Source of the DNA: Alkalidesulfovibrio alkalitolerans DSM 16529
Lineage (GTDB): Bacteria > Desulfobacterota > Desulfovibrionia > Desulfovibrionales > Desulfovibrionaceae
NCBI RefSeq assembly: GCF_000422245.1
Contig: NZ_ATHI01000001.1
Location: forward strand, 1 to 64,000
Reading direction: 5' to 3'
Length of the DNA stretch: 64,000 nt
Shown piece after piece: positions 34,392 through 42,708 of the stretch; the first letter of the stretch is position 1; every line of letters begins with the position of its first letter. A model generated the notes under the pieces. It saw only the letters and a list, made by a program, of their open reading frames with translations. It had not been told where the DNA came from and ran no database searches. The translations under genes were made by a program, and so were the position numbers.

Positions 34392-36005
34392 ATGCGTTCG
34401 GATCTGCAACGGGTCGTGTATGATTTCGCCTTGAGCAAGCATCTGGCCGAGGGCGACGTGGAGCGGCTCGCCGCCGACATGATGCGGGAGGCGGCCCGTG
34501 CCCTTGGCGTGGAGCGCGCGAGCGTCTGGCTGCTCGAAAACGACGAGCAGACGCTTTCCTGCATCAATTTGTTCATGCTCTCCACGGGAAACGACCACTG
34601 CGGCCTGCGGCTTGGCCGCGACCAGTTCCTCGGCGAGTTCGAGGCCCTGGCGACCAGTCGCTACATGATGACCTCGGAGCCGCTGAGCGACCCGCGCACT
34701 TCCGGATACGCCGAAAACTACATCAAGCCCAACGGCATTACCGCCATGCTCGACGCGGCGATCCGCACCTCGGGCCGGGTCATGGGCGTGATTTGTCTGG
34801 AGCACGTGAACAGGCCGCACGTCTGGGAAGTGGACGAAATCGCCTTCGCCTGCCAGCTTGCGGACCAGCTCGCCCTGGCCCTGCTCAACAGGGAGCGCGC
34901 CCAGGCCCTGATCTCGCTGCGGCAAAGCGAGGAGCGGCTGCGCCTGGCGCTGGAGGCCACGCGCGACGGCCTGTGGGACTGGGACATCTCCACCGGCCGT
35001 GTCTACTGGAACGACCGCTGCTACACCATGCTTGGCTACGAGCCGGGCGAGTTTCCCATGAGCCGCGAGATGTGGGAGCAGATGCTGCATCCCGAGGATC
35101 GCGTTCAGGCCGTGGCGCGGGTGAGCGAGGAGATGAACCGGGGCGAGGGCCGCTTTCGCGTGGAATTCAGATTGCGCACCAAGGAGGGCGGCTGGCGCTG
35201 GGTCGTGGGCCGGGGCAAGACCGTGGAGCGCGACGCCGCGGGGCGGCCCAGCCGCATGGTCGGCACGCACATCGACATCGACGACCTGAAGCGCGCGGAA
35301 CTCATGCGCCAGGAGATCGAGCGCATCGTGCAGCACGACTTGCGAAAGCCCGCCATCAACGCGATTTCCGCCGTCCGGCTCATCCGCGAAGGCGACCTGA
35401 GCGAGGGCGACCTCGCCAAGGCGCTGGGCGCGGTCGAGTCTTCGGGGCGGCAGATGATCGAATTGATCGACACCTCCCTGAACCTGTTCCGCATCGAGAC
35501 CGGCCGCTTCGAGTTCACGCCCGAGCCGCTGGACTGCGCGCGGACCGTGGCCGAGGTCCTGGAGGAGATGTCTTTCGCCTTTCCCCGGTTCGATTCGCGG
35601 GTGGAGGTGCGCGTGCACTGCCCAAGTCACCGGGACGGAGGGGGATGCACGACCCTCGGTTCGCGTCACCTGCTCAGGTCCGCGCTCATGAACCTGATCA
35701 CCAATGCCATCGAGGCGTCATCCAGGGACCGACCGGTGGAGGTGAGCATCACGAGCGGCCACGGCTGCGACATCGCGATACGCAATGCGGGCGTCATCCC
35801 CAGGCAGATCAGGGACAGGTTCTTCGGCAAGTACGTGACCTTCGGCAAGAATGGCGGTACGGGCCTTGGGGCCTATTCGGCGCGCCGGATGATCGAGGTG
35901 CAGGGCGGGAGCGTGGAAGCCGACGTTTCCGACGAGCACGACACGACCACGATCCGCATCCACCTGCCCGAAGCATCGGCGCCCCGCCCGGCGCGGCCCG
36001 AGTAG
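34392..36005 (+). CDS. GAF-PAS sensor histidine kinase
   Basis: The 537-residue protein has no transmembrane span. An N-terminal GAF domain (about 15-175), a PAS/PAC domain (about 185-305, WDWDISTGRVYWNDR, GYEPGEFPM), a HisKA region with histidine in IVQHDLRKPAIN and a HATPase domain (NLITNAIEASS, IAIRNAGVIP, GGTGLGAYSARR) follow. The ATPase G1 box has Asn instead of Asp, as in some related kinases, with the GxGxG lid intact. The kinase probably senses a cytosolic signal; no response regulator is adjacent. The ATG at 34392 has a GGGGGG ribosome site; ATG at 34362 is an alternative. Confidence 0.88.
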   Translation: MRSDLQRVVYDFALSKHLAEGDVERLAADMMREAARALGVERASVWLLENDEQTLSCINLFMLSTGNDHCGLRLGRDQFLGEFEALATSRYMMTSEPLSDPRTSGYAENYIKPNGITAMLDAAIRTSGRVMGVICLEHVNRPHVWEVDEIAFACQLADQLALALLNRERAQALISLRQSEERLRLALEATRDGLWDWDISTGRVYWNDRCYTMLGYEPGEFPMSREMWEQMLHPEDRVQAVARVSEEMNRGEGRFRVEFRLRTKEGGWRWVVGRGKTVERDAAGRPSRMVGTHIDIDDLKRAELMRQEIERIVQHDLRKPAINAISAVRLIREGDLSEGDLAKALGAVESSGRQMIELIDTSLNLFRIETGRFEFTPEPLDCARTVAEVLEEMSFAFPRFDSRVEVRVHCPSHRDGGGCTTLGSRHLLRSALMNLITNAIEASSRDRPVEVSITSGHGCDIAIRNAGVIPRQIRDRFFGKYVTFGKNGGTGLGAYSARRMIEVQGGSVEADVSDEHDTTTIRIHLPEASAPRPARPE

Positions 36006-36031
36006 GGCGGGCTGGCCCCTCCCCGATTTTC

Positions 36032-36592
36032 CTACGCCTTCTTGACCTTCACCGTGACCGGCGTGGCGTTCATGATCGTTCCCGCCACGGGCGAGTGGTT
36101 CTTGGCGAACTCGGCCAACTCCTCGATCTGGTCCCTGGTGGCGTCGGCGTCGATGGCGAAGGTGATGCGGATTTCCTTGTAGCCCACGGGTACGTTGGGG
36201 TCGATGTCCATGAAGCCGCGCAGGTCGATGTCGCCTTCGAGTTCTGAGGCGACGGAGTTGAGCTTTATGCCCCGCGCCGCGGCATGCGCCACCAGCGAGG
36301 TCGTGACGCAGCCGGAAAGCCCGACGAGCAGGTACTCCACCGGGTTTGGGCCCCGGTCATTGCCCATCAGCACGGGCGGCTCGTCGATGTCGTACTCCAG
36401 CCGTCCGGCACGGTCGGGGTGTTCCTCCTTTGCTCCGTAGAATCCCTTGACCGTGGCGCGGTTCAGCGTGCCGTCCTGCCATGTGTTCCTGACGCGGAAT
36501 TTGAACTCGCCGATCTGCGGGTCTTTCTTCACGGCCTCAATTGTTTGCACCAGGGCGTCCACGTTGACGCCGTTGAAAATGTTCTCTGCCAT
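36032..36592 (-). CDS. OsmC family protein
   Basis: The 186-residue protein has the OsmC/Ohr fold: GPNPVEYLLVGLSGCVTTSLVAHAAARG on one helix and the C-terminal TIMNATPVTVKV strand. OsmC proteins reduce organic peroxides using two cysteines. Here only the helix cysteine (LSGC) is present, and the second position reads HSPVAG with serine. Classical thiol peroxidase activity is therefore doubtful and the protein may belong to a single-cysteine subgroup. AAAGGAG precedes the ATG. It is convergent with the sensor kinase (26-base gap). Confidence 0.87.
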   Translation of the reverse strand: MAENIFNGVNVDALVQTIEAVKKDPQIGEFKFRVRNTWQDGTLNRATVKGFYGAKEEHPDRAGRLEYDIDEPPVLMGNDRGPNPVEYLLVGLSGCVTTSLVAHAAARGIKLNSVASELEGDIDLRGFMDIDPNVPVGYKEIRITFAIDADATRDQIEELAEFAKNHSPVAGTIMNATPVTVKVKKA

Positions 36593-36765
36593 GACCGACT
36601 CCTTTGCTGAAAATGGGGGACTATCACCAACTATACCCCAGATGGAGAATTCATGGCAATGCGTTTGGGAAGAAATGCGATGCTGGCGCGGGCAGGCCGG
36701 GAACAGCCAGGACGACTGGAAACGGGTCTCCCGGATCGACACCGGGGCCTCCCTTACGGCGTAGG

Positions 36766-37069
36766 ATGAGCGAGGGCAAGATGGAAGAGGCCCGCGCGGC
36801 CATGCTGGCGCTCGGATTCACCGAAGGGGAAAAGCCCATGCCCTGGCGCGAGACCCTGGGCTGTTCCGACGAGGAATTGCCCGGCGTCTTTCTTGCCGGT
36901 GCGCGGTATAGGGAGGGCATGACGCAGGCGGAGCTTGCCGGGAAGACCGGCATCCCCCCGGCGGCATATTTCCGAGATGGAGCACGGCAAGCGGAGCCTC
37001 GGCGAGCAGAAGGCCCGCAAGCTGGCCGCCGCCCTGGGCGTCCACGCCCGGCGCTTCCTGGCCGTTTAG
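36766..37069 (+). pseudogene. XRE-type helix-turn-helix gene with frameshift in a C6 tract
   Basis: The frame from ATG 36766 gives an antitoxin-like N-terminus and the start of an XRE helix-turn-helix (GMTQAELAGKTGIP). The reading then shifts. In the other frame the domain continues properly (HISEMEHGKRSLGEQKARKL to FLAV) and stops at 37069. Removing one C from the run of six C after GGCAT restores a single 100-residue HTH protein. It could be a frameshifted pseudogene, a slippage-dependent gene, or a sequencing error. Intact, it would resemble a HigA-type or SinR-type regulator. No toxin lies next to it. Confidence 0.65.
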
Positions 37070-37122
37070 CAGACCGCCCGAGAGCACCTTCTTTCCAAAA
37101 ACACCGCCTGCGGCACTGCTGC

Positions 37123-37160
37123 AAAAGAAAAAGGGCTTGCAGGATTTCTCCTGCAAGCCC
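37123..37160 (-). terminator. Rho-independent terminator of tRNA-fMet
   Basis: On the minus strand a 12-bp perfect stem (GGGCTTGCAGGA/TCCTGCAAGCCC, four-base loop) is followed by TTTTTCTTTT. It begins 11 bases after the tRNA CCA end. Confidence 0.93.
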
Positions 37161-37170
37161 TCGATTTCTT

Positions 37171-37247
<77 letters not shown>

Positions 37248-37262
37248 TCACGAAGGAAGGTG

Positions 37263-37291
37263 TATGTACCCACCTGGGCGGTGGGTGTCAA
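37263..37291 (-). promoter_or_regulatory. Sigma-70 promoter of tRNA-fMet with palindromic spacer
   Basis: On the minus strand TTGACA (37286-37291) and TACATA (37263-37268) are separated by exactly 17 bases. The start would lie about 10 bases before the tRNA. The spacer contains ACCCACC and GGTGGGT as a perfect inverted repeat. Confidence 0.8.
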
Positions 37292-37337
37292 CCCCCGGCT
37301 TTACATTTTCTCGCACGGGGTTTAGACAATCCCGGTC

Positions 37338-38063
37338 ATGCAGCACAGCCACTCGCTTTCCGTCGTCGTCCCGGTCTACAATGAAGAGGCCAATCTGCGC
37401 CCCCTGATGGAGCAGATCCGCGCCGCGCTCACCCCGCTCGGCCGCGAATGGGAGGCCGTGTTCGTGGACGACGGCTCCACGGACCAAAGCCTTGCCGTGC
37501 TCCGCGAACTGGCCGACGCCGACCCCCGCGTGCGCTACCTCGCCTTCGTGGCCAACCGGGGCCAGTCCGCCGCCTTCGTGGCCGGGTTCGCGGCCGCGCG
37601 TAACGATCTGGTGGTGACCATGGACGCGGACCTGCAAAACGACCCCGCCGACATCCCGGCCCTGCTCGGCCTGTTCGAGCGCGAGGGGCTGGACATGGCC
37701 TGCGGCCTGCGCGCCAAGCGCCGCGACACGTTCGTCAAGCGCATCTCCTCCAAGTTCGGCAACGCCGTGCGCACGCGCCTGACCGGCAAGACCGTGACCG
37801 ACACGGGCTGCTCGCTGAAGATCATGCGCGCCGACATGGCCCGCCGCATGCCCCCCTTCAAGGGCATGCACCGCTTTTTCCCCAACCTGATGCTCTGGCA
37901 GGGCGCGCGCGTGGCCGAAATGCCCGTGAACCACCGCCCGAGAAACGCGGGCGTCTCCAAGTACGGCACCCTGGACAGGGCCGTGCAGGGCGGCATGGAC
38001 CTTCTGGGCGTGCGCTGGCTGCGCTCGCGCTTCATCGCCTACCAGATCAAGGAACAGGGCTGA
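37338..38063 (+). CDS. Glycosyltransferase family 2, polyprenyl-phosphate sugar synthase-like
   Basis: The 241-residue GT2 matches the DPM1/ArnC/GtrB group: SVVVPVYNEEANL, VFVDDGSTDQSL, NRGQSAAFVAGFAAA, the DXD in MDADLQNDP and RRDTFVKRISSKFGN. It likely moves a sugar from a nucleotide donor to a polyprenyl phosphate at the cytosolic membrane face. No C-terminal transmembrane segment is present, unlike GtrB, so it may need a membrane partner. A TVP38-like membrane protein starts seven bases downstream. The start lies close to the divergent fMet promoter. Confidence 0.88.
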   Translation: MQHSHSLSVVVPVYNEEANLRPLMEQIRAALTPLGREWEAVFVDDGSTDQSLAVLRELADADPRVRYLAFVANRGQSAAFVAGFAAARNDLVVTMDADLQNDPADIPALLGLFEREGLDMACGLRAKRRDTFVKRISSKFGNAVRTRLTGKTVTDTGCSLKIMRADMARRMPPFKGMHRFFPNLMLWQGARVAEMPVNHRPRNAGVSKYGTLDRAVQGGMDLLGVRWLRSRFIAYQIKEQG

Positions 38064-38069
38064 TTTCCC

Positions 38070-38894
38070 ATGGCCGCTGATTCGCGTTCCGGGCACGAGC
38101 AAGGGCCGGACGCGGCCGCACCGACGCGCGACCCCTCGCGCACGCCCGCCGCGCCCTGCGAGACCCCGGATATCCCGCCCAAGCGCCGTTTGCGCGCCGT
38201 GCTCAAGGGACTTCTGCTCATCGCCACCATGTCCGCCGCGGGCGTGGCCCTGCACGCGGCCAAGCTCGACCAGACCCTCGACCGCCACGTGATCGCGGCC
38301 CACCTCGACAGCCTGGGTGCGCTTGGCTGGCTCGCCTTCGTGGTCGGCACCGGGCTGCTCACGGCCGTGGCCCTGCCGCGTCAGATTCCGGCCTTCATCG
38401 GCGGCTACGTCTTCGGCGTGGTCTGGGGCACGGCCCTGGCCGCGCTCGGCACGGTGCTCGGCTGCGCCATCTCCTTTCTCTACGCGCGCTTTTTGGGCCG
38501 CGAGCTGGTGCGCAAGCGCTTCGGCCGGCGCATCAAGGCCTTCGAGGAGTTCGTGAACACGAACCCCGTGACCATGACCATGCTCATCCGGCTCATGCCC
38601 GTGGGCAACAACACCATCACCAACCTGCTGGCCGGGCTGACTTCCATCCGCCTCGCGCCCTACCTGCTCGGCTCGGCCATCGGCTACCTGCCCCAGACCC
38701 TCATCTTCGCCCTCATCGGCAAGGGCGTGCGCGTGGACCCGGGGCTGCGCATCGGCATCGCCAGCGTGCTCTTCGTGGCCACCACCCTGTGGGGCTTCGT
38801 TCTCTACCGCAAATACCGCTGCGCGCGGCTCTTGAACGAGGCCAACGGCTCGCCCGAGGCCGAGGACGCCGCTTCGGATTCCTGCGGCAAATAA
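38070..38894 (+). CDS. TVP38/TMEM64 (DedA-like, SNARE_assoc) membrane protein
   Basis: The 274-residue protein has a hydrophilic Pro/Arg-rich N-terminus (1-40) and five or six spans. It carries the family core GYVFGVVWGTALAALGTVLGCAISFLYAR and FVNTNPVTMTMLIRLMPVGNNTITN. DedA/TVP38 proteins include phospholipid or undecaprenyl-phosphate scramblases; the lipid role here is inference. Tight spacing after the GT2 gene suggests cooperation with a polyprenyl-linked sugar. The C-terminal tail is short and acidic. Confidence 0.87.
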   Translation: MAADSRSGHEQGPDAAAPTRDPSRTPAAPCETPDIPPKRRLRAVLKGLLLIATMSAAGVALHAAKLDQTLDRHVIAAHLDSLGALGWLAFVVGTGLLTAVALPRQIPAFIGGYVFGVVWGTALAALGTVLGCAISFLYARFLGRELVRKRFGRRIKAFEEFVNTNPVTMTMLIRLMPVGNNTITNLLAGLTSIRLAPYLLGSAIGYLPQTLIFALIGKGVRVDPGLRIGIASVLFVATTLWGFVLYRKYRCARLLNEANGSPEAEDAASDSCGK

Positions 38895-38898
38895 AATC

Positions 38899-39993
38899 TC
38901 AGGGAATGGGCGCGGAGACCGCCGCGTCCGGCAGCCGCGACGCTCCCGCCTCGGCCGCGCCGCGCGCGGCGCGCGCCTGCCGCCAGCGGTCGATGGGCCG
39001 CTCCAGCGCCAGGTGCAGCAACACGGCGGCGGCCAGCGAAAGCGCCAGGGCCGTGCCGCCCCAAGGCTCGTCCGCCAGCCGCGAGACGAGCGAAATCACC
39101 AGAAAGTGCACGATGTAGAAGGGATAGGAGAGGTCGCCCAGGAAGCGGTCCAGGCGGTTTGCGGCGCTCAGGCGAAAGGCGTGCGGCACGGCCAGGGCGA
39201 AGCAGGCGGCCCACAGCGGCGTCTTGAGAACCGGCGGCAGGCCCGAGAAGAGCGCCGCCAGGGCCATGGCCCCGAAGAACAGCGCGAGCCCGAGGCTTTT
39301 CGCGGCGGCCCGCGCCCTGTTCGCGACGTGGACTTCATAGGCGAGCATGCCCAGAAGGAAGAGCCACATCTCCGAGAAGAATATCTTGCGCGCCAGAAGC
39401 TCCGCGCCGGGCGTGGCGAAAAGCAGCCCCGCGCGCAGCGCGAGGCTTGCCAGGACAATCGCCACGAGCGTGCGCGCCCGCATCCGGACGAGGAACGGCG
39501 CGAGCAGGTAGAAGCTCATCTCCATGGACAGCGACCATGCCTGGGGCACGAGCAGGAAGACGTAGGCCCCGGTCACGTCGCCGCCCGGCGCGAAACGAAA
39601 CGTCCCGCTCGCGGGGTCCAGGGCGAAGAGGAAGAGCAACTCGTCGCCCCACAGCAGCAGATTGCTCCAGGCGATCATTGGCCAGGCCGGGCCGGACATG
39701 GCCGCGCCGAAATCCCTCGGCCCCGCCAGGGGCGCGGCGGAAAGAAAATGCAGGGCCGCCGCGGAGCAGGCCAGGACCAGGAAGTAGGTGGGGGCAAGGC
39801 GCAGGGCGCGGTTGCCGTAGAACAGGGAGAGCGGCGCGCCTGCGTACTTCTCGCGCAGGATGAGCGCCATGTAGAAGCCCGAAATGACGAAGAAAGCCTG
39901 AACCGCCACGCCGCCCGGAAGAAGCCGCACCCCGCAGAACGGGTCGTGCGAGAAATATACGGCGAGGGCGAGGAAGAGGCGGACAAGGCCCAT
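38899..39993 (-). CDS. Acyltransferase 3 (OafA-like) membrane protein
   Basis: The 364-residue protein has about ten spans and the acyltransferase-3 features. These are an early RLFLALAVYFSHDPF with catalytic-type His, FFVISGFYMALIL, RALRLAPTYF, WSLSMEMSFYLLAP and a C-terminal YPFYIVHFLVISL segment. This family acylates sugars of lipopolysaccharide or other glycans using cytosolic acyl-CoA. The substrate is unknown. A GNAT gene lies 25 bases upstream on the same strand, so it could join the preceding operon. It is convergent with the TVP38-like gene (5-base gap). Confidence 0.87.
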   Translation of the reverse strand: MGLVRLFLALAVYFSHDPFCGVRLLPGGVAVQAFFVISGFYMALILREKYAGAPLSLFYGNRALRLAPTYFLVLACSAAALHFLSAAPLAGPRDFGAAMSGPAWPMIAWSNLLLWGDELLFLFALDPASGTFRFAPGGDVTGAYVFLLVPQAWSLSMEMSFYLLAPFLVRMRARTLVAIVLASLALRAGLLFATPGAELLARKIFFSEMWLFLLGMLAYEVHVANRARAAAKSLGLALFFGAMALAALFSGLPPVLKTPLWAACFALAVPHAFRLSAANRLDRFLGDLSYPFYIVHFLVISLVSRLADEPWGGTALALSLAAAVLLHLALERPIDRWRQARAARGAAEAGASRLPDAAVSAPIP

Positions 39994-40017
39994 GGCTCCT
40001 CCGGTATCGCCCCTTGA

Positions 40018-40509
40018 CTAGCGCATCAGGGACCGCACGTAAATGAGCTTGTCGTCGCCGGGACGGTAGAACTCGGCGAGCCTAGCCTCGCACGTGAAGC
40101 CGCTGTGCTCGTAGAAGCCGCGCGCGGCCGCGTAAGGCTCGGTGGACGAGGTCTCGGCGTAGAGCTTTCTGCCGCCCGCCAGGCGGATGGCCTCGCAGGC
40201 CGCGTCGAGCAGGCGGCGGGCCAGCCCCTGGCCGCGCGCGGCCGCGTCCACGGCTATCCAGTAGAGGTGACAGGCCCCGTCGCTGCATGCGTCCGGGCCG
40301 TAACAGACATAGCCGCGCACCTCCCCCTCCGCCTCGGCGAAGAGCAGGTGGTAACCCGAGGCGGCCGCGCCCTTGGCCAAGTTCTCCTGCACGAGTTCGC
40401 GGGCCACGTCGATCTCGGCCGGGGTGAAGGCGTTGGCGGTCGCGAGGATGCGGGCCACAGCCTCGACGTCGTCGGGCCTGGCCTTATCGCGGAGCGTGAG
40501 ACTAGGCAT
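40018..40509 (-). CDS. GNAT N-acetyltransferase
   Basis: The 163-residue GNAT has the acetyl-CoA-binding motif A (VDAAARGQGLARRLLDAA) and the usual LYAETSS/PYAAARGFYEHSGF C-terminal motif. Its start overlaps the stop of the second ATP-grasp gene by 8 bases, placing it as the last gene of a kamA-ATP-grasp-ATP-grasp operon. It may acetylate the product of that pathway; in known Nε-acetyl-β-lysine synthesis an acetyltransferase (AblB) works with the aminomutase. AblB is longer and this protein is not clearly AblB, so the substrate remains open. Confidence 0.87.
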   Translation of the reverse strand: MPSLTLRDKARPDDVEAVARILATANAFTPAEIDVARELVQENLAKGAAASGYHLLFAEAEGEVRGYVCYGPDACSDGACHLYWIAVDAAARGQGLARRLLDAACEAIRLAGGRKLYAETSSTEPYAAARGFYEHSGFTCEARLAEFYRPGDDKLIYVRSLMR

Positions 40510-41668
40510 GTGTGTTCCGTGTACGCACGGCGGCCGAAAGGATGCGTTCCACGGCCCGTCCGTACGGTATCCCGGCCTGTTCGCAGGCCGCCGCGAATCC
40601 GGCGTCCGGCGCGAGGCAGGGGTTGGCGTTGATGTCGATGACCCACGGCGCGCCGTTCTTGTCCACGCGAAAATCCACCCGCGCGTAGCCCGAAAGGCCG
40701 AAGGCCCGCCAGCAGGCCAGGGCGAGGGCCGAGAGCGTCGAGGTCAGCCCGGCGTCCTCGGGCGAAAGGTCGAAGGCGCGCGTGGAGAGCCCGTACTCCG
40801 GGCACTCGGGATTCCATTTGGCGTCGTAGGTCAGGATAGTCCGCCGCCACTGGCCCGAAAAGCGCATTTCGGCCGGGGGCAAGGCGCGCGGCAGGCCGTC
40901 CTCGTCCGCGAGCAGCGAGACGGCGAACTCACGGCCCTCCACGTAGGCCTCGGCGAACAGGTCCAGCCCTTGGCGCGCGTGCGCTTTGGCGAGCGCTTCA
41001 GCCAGATCGGCGGGGCTTGCCGCCTCGACCACGGAATCCTGGCCGATGCCCTTGGAGGCGTGCTCGCGGCAGGGTTTGATGATGTAGGGTCCGGGAGCGA
41101 ACCGGGCAGGCTGCTGAAAAAGTCCCATCTGCTGCGTTGCCGTGAAAAGTTCAAGCCCTCGCGTAGCTGGACTACGCGTCGGCCTTGAACTTTTTGTGCG
41201 CCTTGCATCTGGGCCTTTTTGAGCAGCCTGGGAAAAGGGGGTTGTCAGCAAGTCCGTGGCGTTCGTCCGGGACGCGGCCCCGGTTTCGGACCAGACCTCG
41301 GCCCAGGCCGGGGTGGGGATGCCCCGCGCGGCCAGGAGCCGCTTGGCCAAGGGCTTGTCGTTGCTCAGGACGAGCGCGGTCCCGCCCGAGCCGGTGCAGG
41401 CGACGCCCGCGCGCGCGAGCACGTCGGGCACGACATGGGCCAGCGCGTCCGTGCCCATGAGCGTCTCGGCCAGGTTGAAGACCGCGTCCACGCGCGCGGC
41501 CTTGATCTCGGCCAGAAGGCGCGAAAGATCAAGGTCCGCCGAGACGTTCACGGTCGCATGGCCCAGGGAGCGCAGCGCCTCGCCCACGGCCTCGGCCTGG
41601 ACCAGGGAATCCAGGTCGTCGGCCGGGCTGTCCGGGGCGAGGCGGCTTGTCAGCAGGGCGACGCGCAT
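40502..41668 (-). CDS. ATP-grasp ligase (D-Ala-D-Ala ligase-like) with in-frame palindromic element
   Basis: The 388-residue protein is a D-Ala-D-Ala ligase-type ATP-grasp enzyme: N-terminal domain to about residue 110 (SNDKPLAKRLL), the central GPYIIKPCREHASKGI phosphate-binding segment, VEGREFAVSL and the Mg-binding DINANP. About 51 residues (TDLLTTPFSQ to GLFQQPA) near position 135-185 are translated from an inserted family-1 palindromic element. That is between the PTPAWAEVW strand and the RFAPGPYI strand. The frame stays open across it. The insertion may be tolerated as a surface loop or may impair the enzyme. It is the third gene of the four-gene operon. Confidence 0.85.
   Translation of the reverse strand: MRVALLTSRLAPDSPADDLDSLVQAEAVGEALRSLGHATVNVSADLDLSRLLAEIKAARVDAVFNLAETLMGTDALAHVVPDVLARAGVACTGSGGTALVLSNDKPLAKRLLAARGIPTPAWAEVWSETGAASRTNATDLLTTPFSQAAQKGPDARRTKSSRPTRSPATRGLELFTATQQMGLFQQPARFAPGPYIIKPCREHASKGIGQDSVVEAASPADLAEALAKAHARQGLDLFAEAYVEGREFAVSLLADEDGLPRALPPAEMRFSGQWRRTILTYDAKWNPECPEYGLSTRAFDLSPEDAGLTSTLSALALACWRAFGLSGYARVDFRVDKNGAPWVIDINANPCLAPDAGFAAACEQAGIPYGRAVERILSAAVRTRNTHA
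41108..41254. mobile_element. Palindromic element family 1 with leader, inserted inside a coding gene
   Basis: The palindrome 41108-41229 has arms AGGCTGCTGAAAAAG and TTTTTGAGCAGCCT, inner stem AAAAGTTCAA/TTGAACTTTT and distal stem GCGTAG/CTACGC. On the minus strand a leader (41230-41254, GACTTGCTGACAACC then T/C-rich) resembles that at 23961. It adds about 51 codons to the ATP-grasp gene. Confidence 0.88.
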
Positions 41669-41679
41669 GGCCCGGGCGC

Positions 41680-42705
41680 TCAGATGGCGGCCCGGCGCAC
41701 GGGCCGTCGCGCCTTGGGCGCGTCCAGCGAGAGCCCCGCGCGCGCGCAGGCCGAGCGCACGATGCCCGCGATGAGTTCCTGGTAGGGCATGCCCGCCAGG
41801 CGGCAGAGGATGGGCAGATCCGAGTAGTCGGGGTTGAGCCCCGGCAGGGGATTGATCTCGATGACCTCGGCCTGGCCGTGCTCGTTCAGACGCACGTCCA
41901 CGCGGCCGCCGTCGCGGCAGGAGAGCGCGCGCCAGGCGTCCAAAGAGACGCGGGCCGCGTCGCGGGCCGCCTGGTCGTCCACGAGGCGGTATTTCACGCG
42001 ATCCTCGTAGAGCCACTTGTTTTCGAGGGAGTAGGCCCCGGCCTCGGCGTTTTCGGTCAGCAAAACCTCCATCACGCCAAGGCTTTTCGCCTCCTCGCCG
42101 CTGCCCATGATGCCCACGGTGAACTCGCGGCCCGGCAGGTAGCGCTCCACGAGCACGGGCTGCCTGTGCGCGGCCAAAAGCTCGTCGCACACGGCCAAAA
42201 GCTCCTCGGGCGTGCGACACAACGAGCGGGCCGAGACGCCCTTGCTCGTGCCCTCGGCAACGGGCTTGGCGAACAGCGGCCAAGCCAGCGACACCGCGGC
42301 CGCCTGGCCGGGCCGCTCGATCACGGCGAAGTCCGGGGTGGGCACGCCCGCGCTTTTCAGCACGCGCTTGGTCATGGCCTTGTGCAGGCACAGGGAGAGG
42401 ACAAGCGGATCGGAGAAGACGCAGGGAATGGCGTAGGCCTCCAGAAGGGCCGGAATCTGGGACTCGCGCGCGAAGCCCGAAAGCCCCTCCGCGATGTTGA
42501 AGACCAGATCCCAGCGCTCGCCAAGGGCCAGACGCCGCACCAGATCGCGCACCGTGCCGATGGGATCGGTCTCGCAGCCCATGGCCCATAGGGCCTCTTC
42601 GATGGCCTGGATGGTCTCGGGGCAGTCGAATTCGGCCACCTCCTCCGGGGTGTACCCCTGGGCGAGATAGGCTTCCTTCAGGTCGTAGGTGATGCCGACG
42701 CGCAT
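41680..42705 (-). CDS. ATP-grasp ligase (D-Ala-D-Ala ligase-like)
   Basis: The 341-residue enzyme is a second, intact D-Ala-D-Ala ligase-type ATP-grasp protein. It has LVFNIAEGLSGFARESQIPALLEA (substrate-binding loop), LPLFAKPVAEGTSKGVS-like FAKPVAEGTSKGV, VERYLPGREFTVGI and the Mg-binding VIEINPLPGLNP. It diverges from housekeeping Ddl in its N-terminus (MRVGITYDLKEAYL). ATP-dependent amide-bond formation between amino acids is the family reaction. The start lies three bases after the kamA stop, and the next ATP-grasp gene starts 12 bases after its own stop. Confidence 0.88.
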   Translation of the reverse strand: MRVGITYDLKEAYLAQGYTPEEVAEFDCPETIQAIEEALWAMGCETDPIGTVRDLVRRLALGERWDLVFNIAEGLSGFARESQIPALLEAYAIPCVFSDPLVLSLCLHKAMTKRVLKSAGVPTPDFAVIERPGQAAAVSLAWPLFAKPVAEGTSKGVSARSLCRTPEELLAVCDELLAAHRQPVLVERYLPGREFTVGIMGSGEEAKSLGVMEVLLTENAEAGAYSLENKWLYEDRVKYRLVDDQAARDAARVSLDAWRALSCRDGGRVDVRLNEHGQAEVIEINPLPGLNPDYSDLPILCRLAGMPYQELIAGIVRSACARAGLSLDAPKARRPVRRAAI

Positions 42706-42708
42706 GGC

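Noticed and set aside
36766-37069. A toxin-antitoxin pair with the XRE protein
   Set aside because: No toxin-like gene lies on either side; the neighbours are OsmC and tRNA-fMet.
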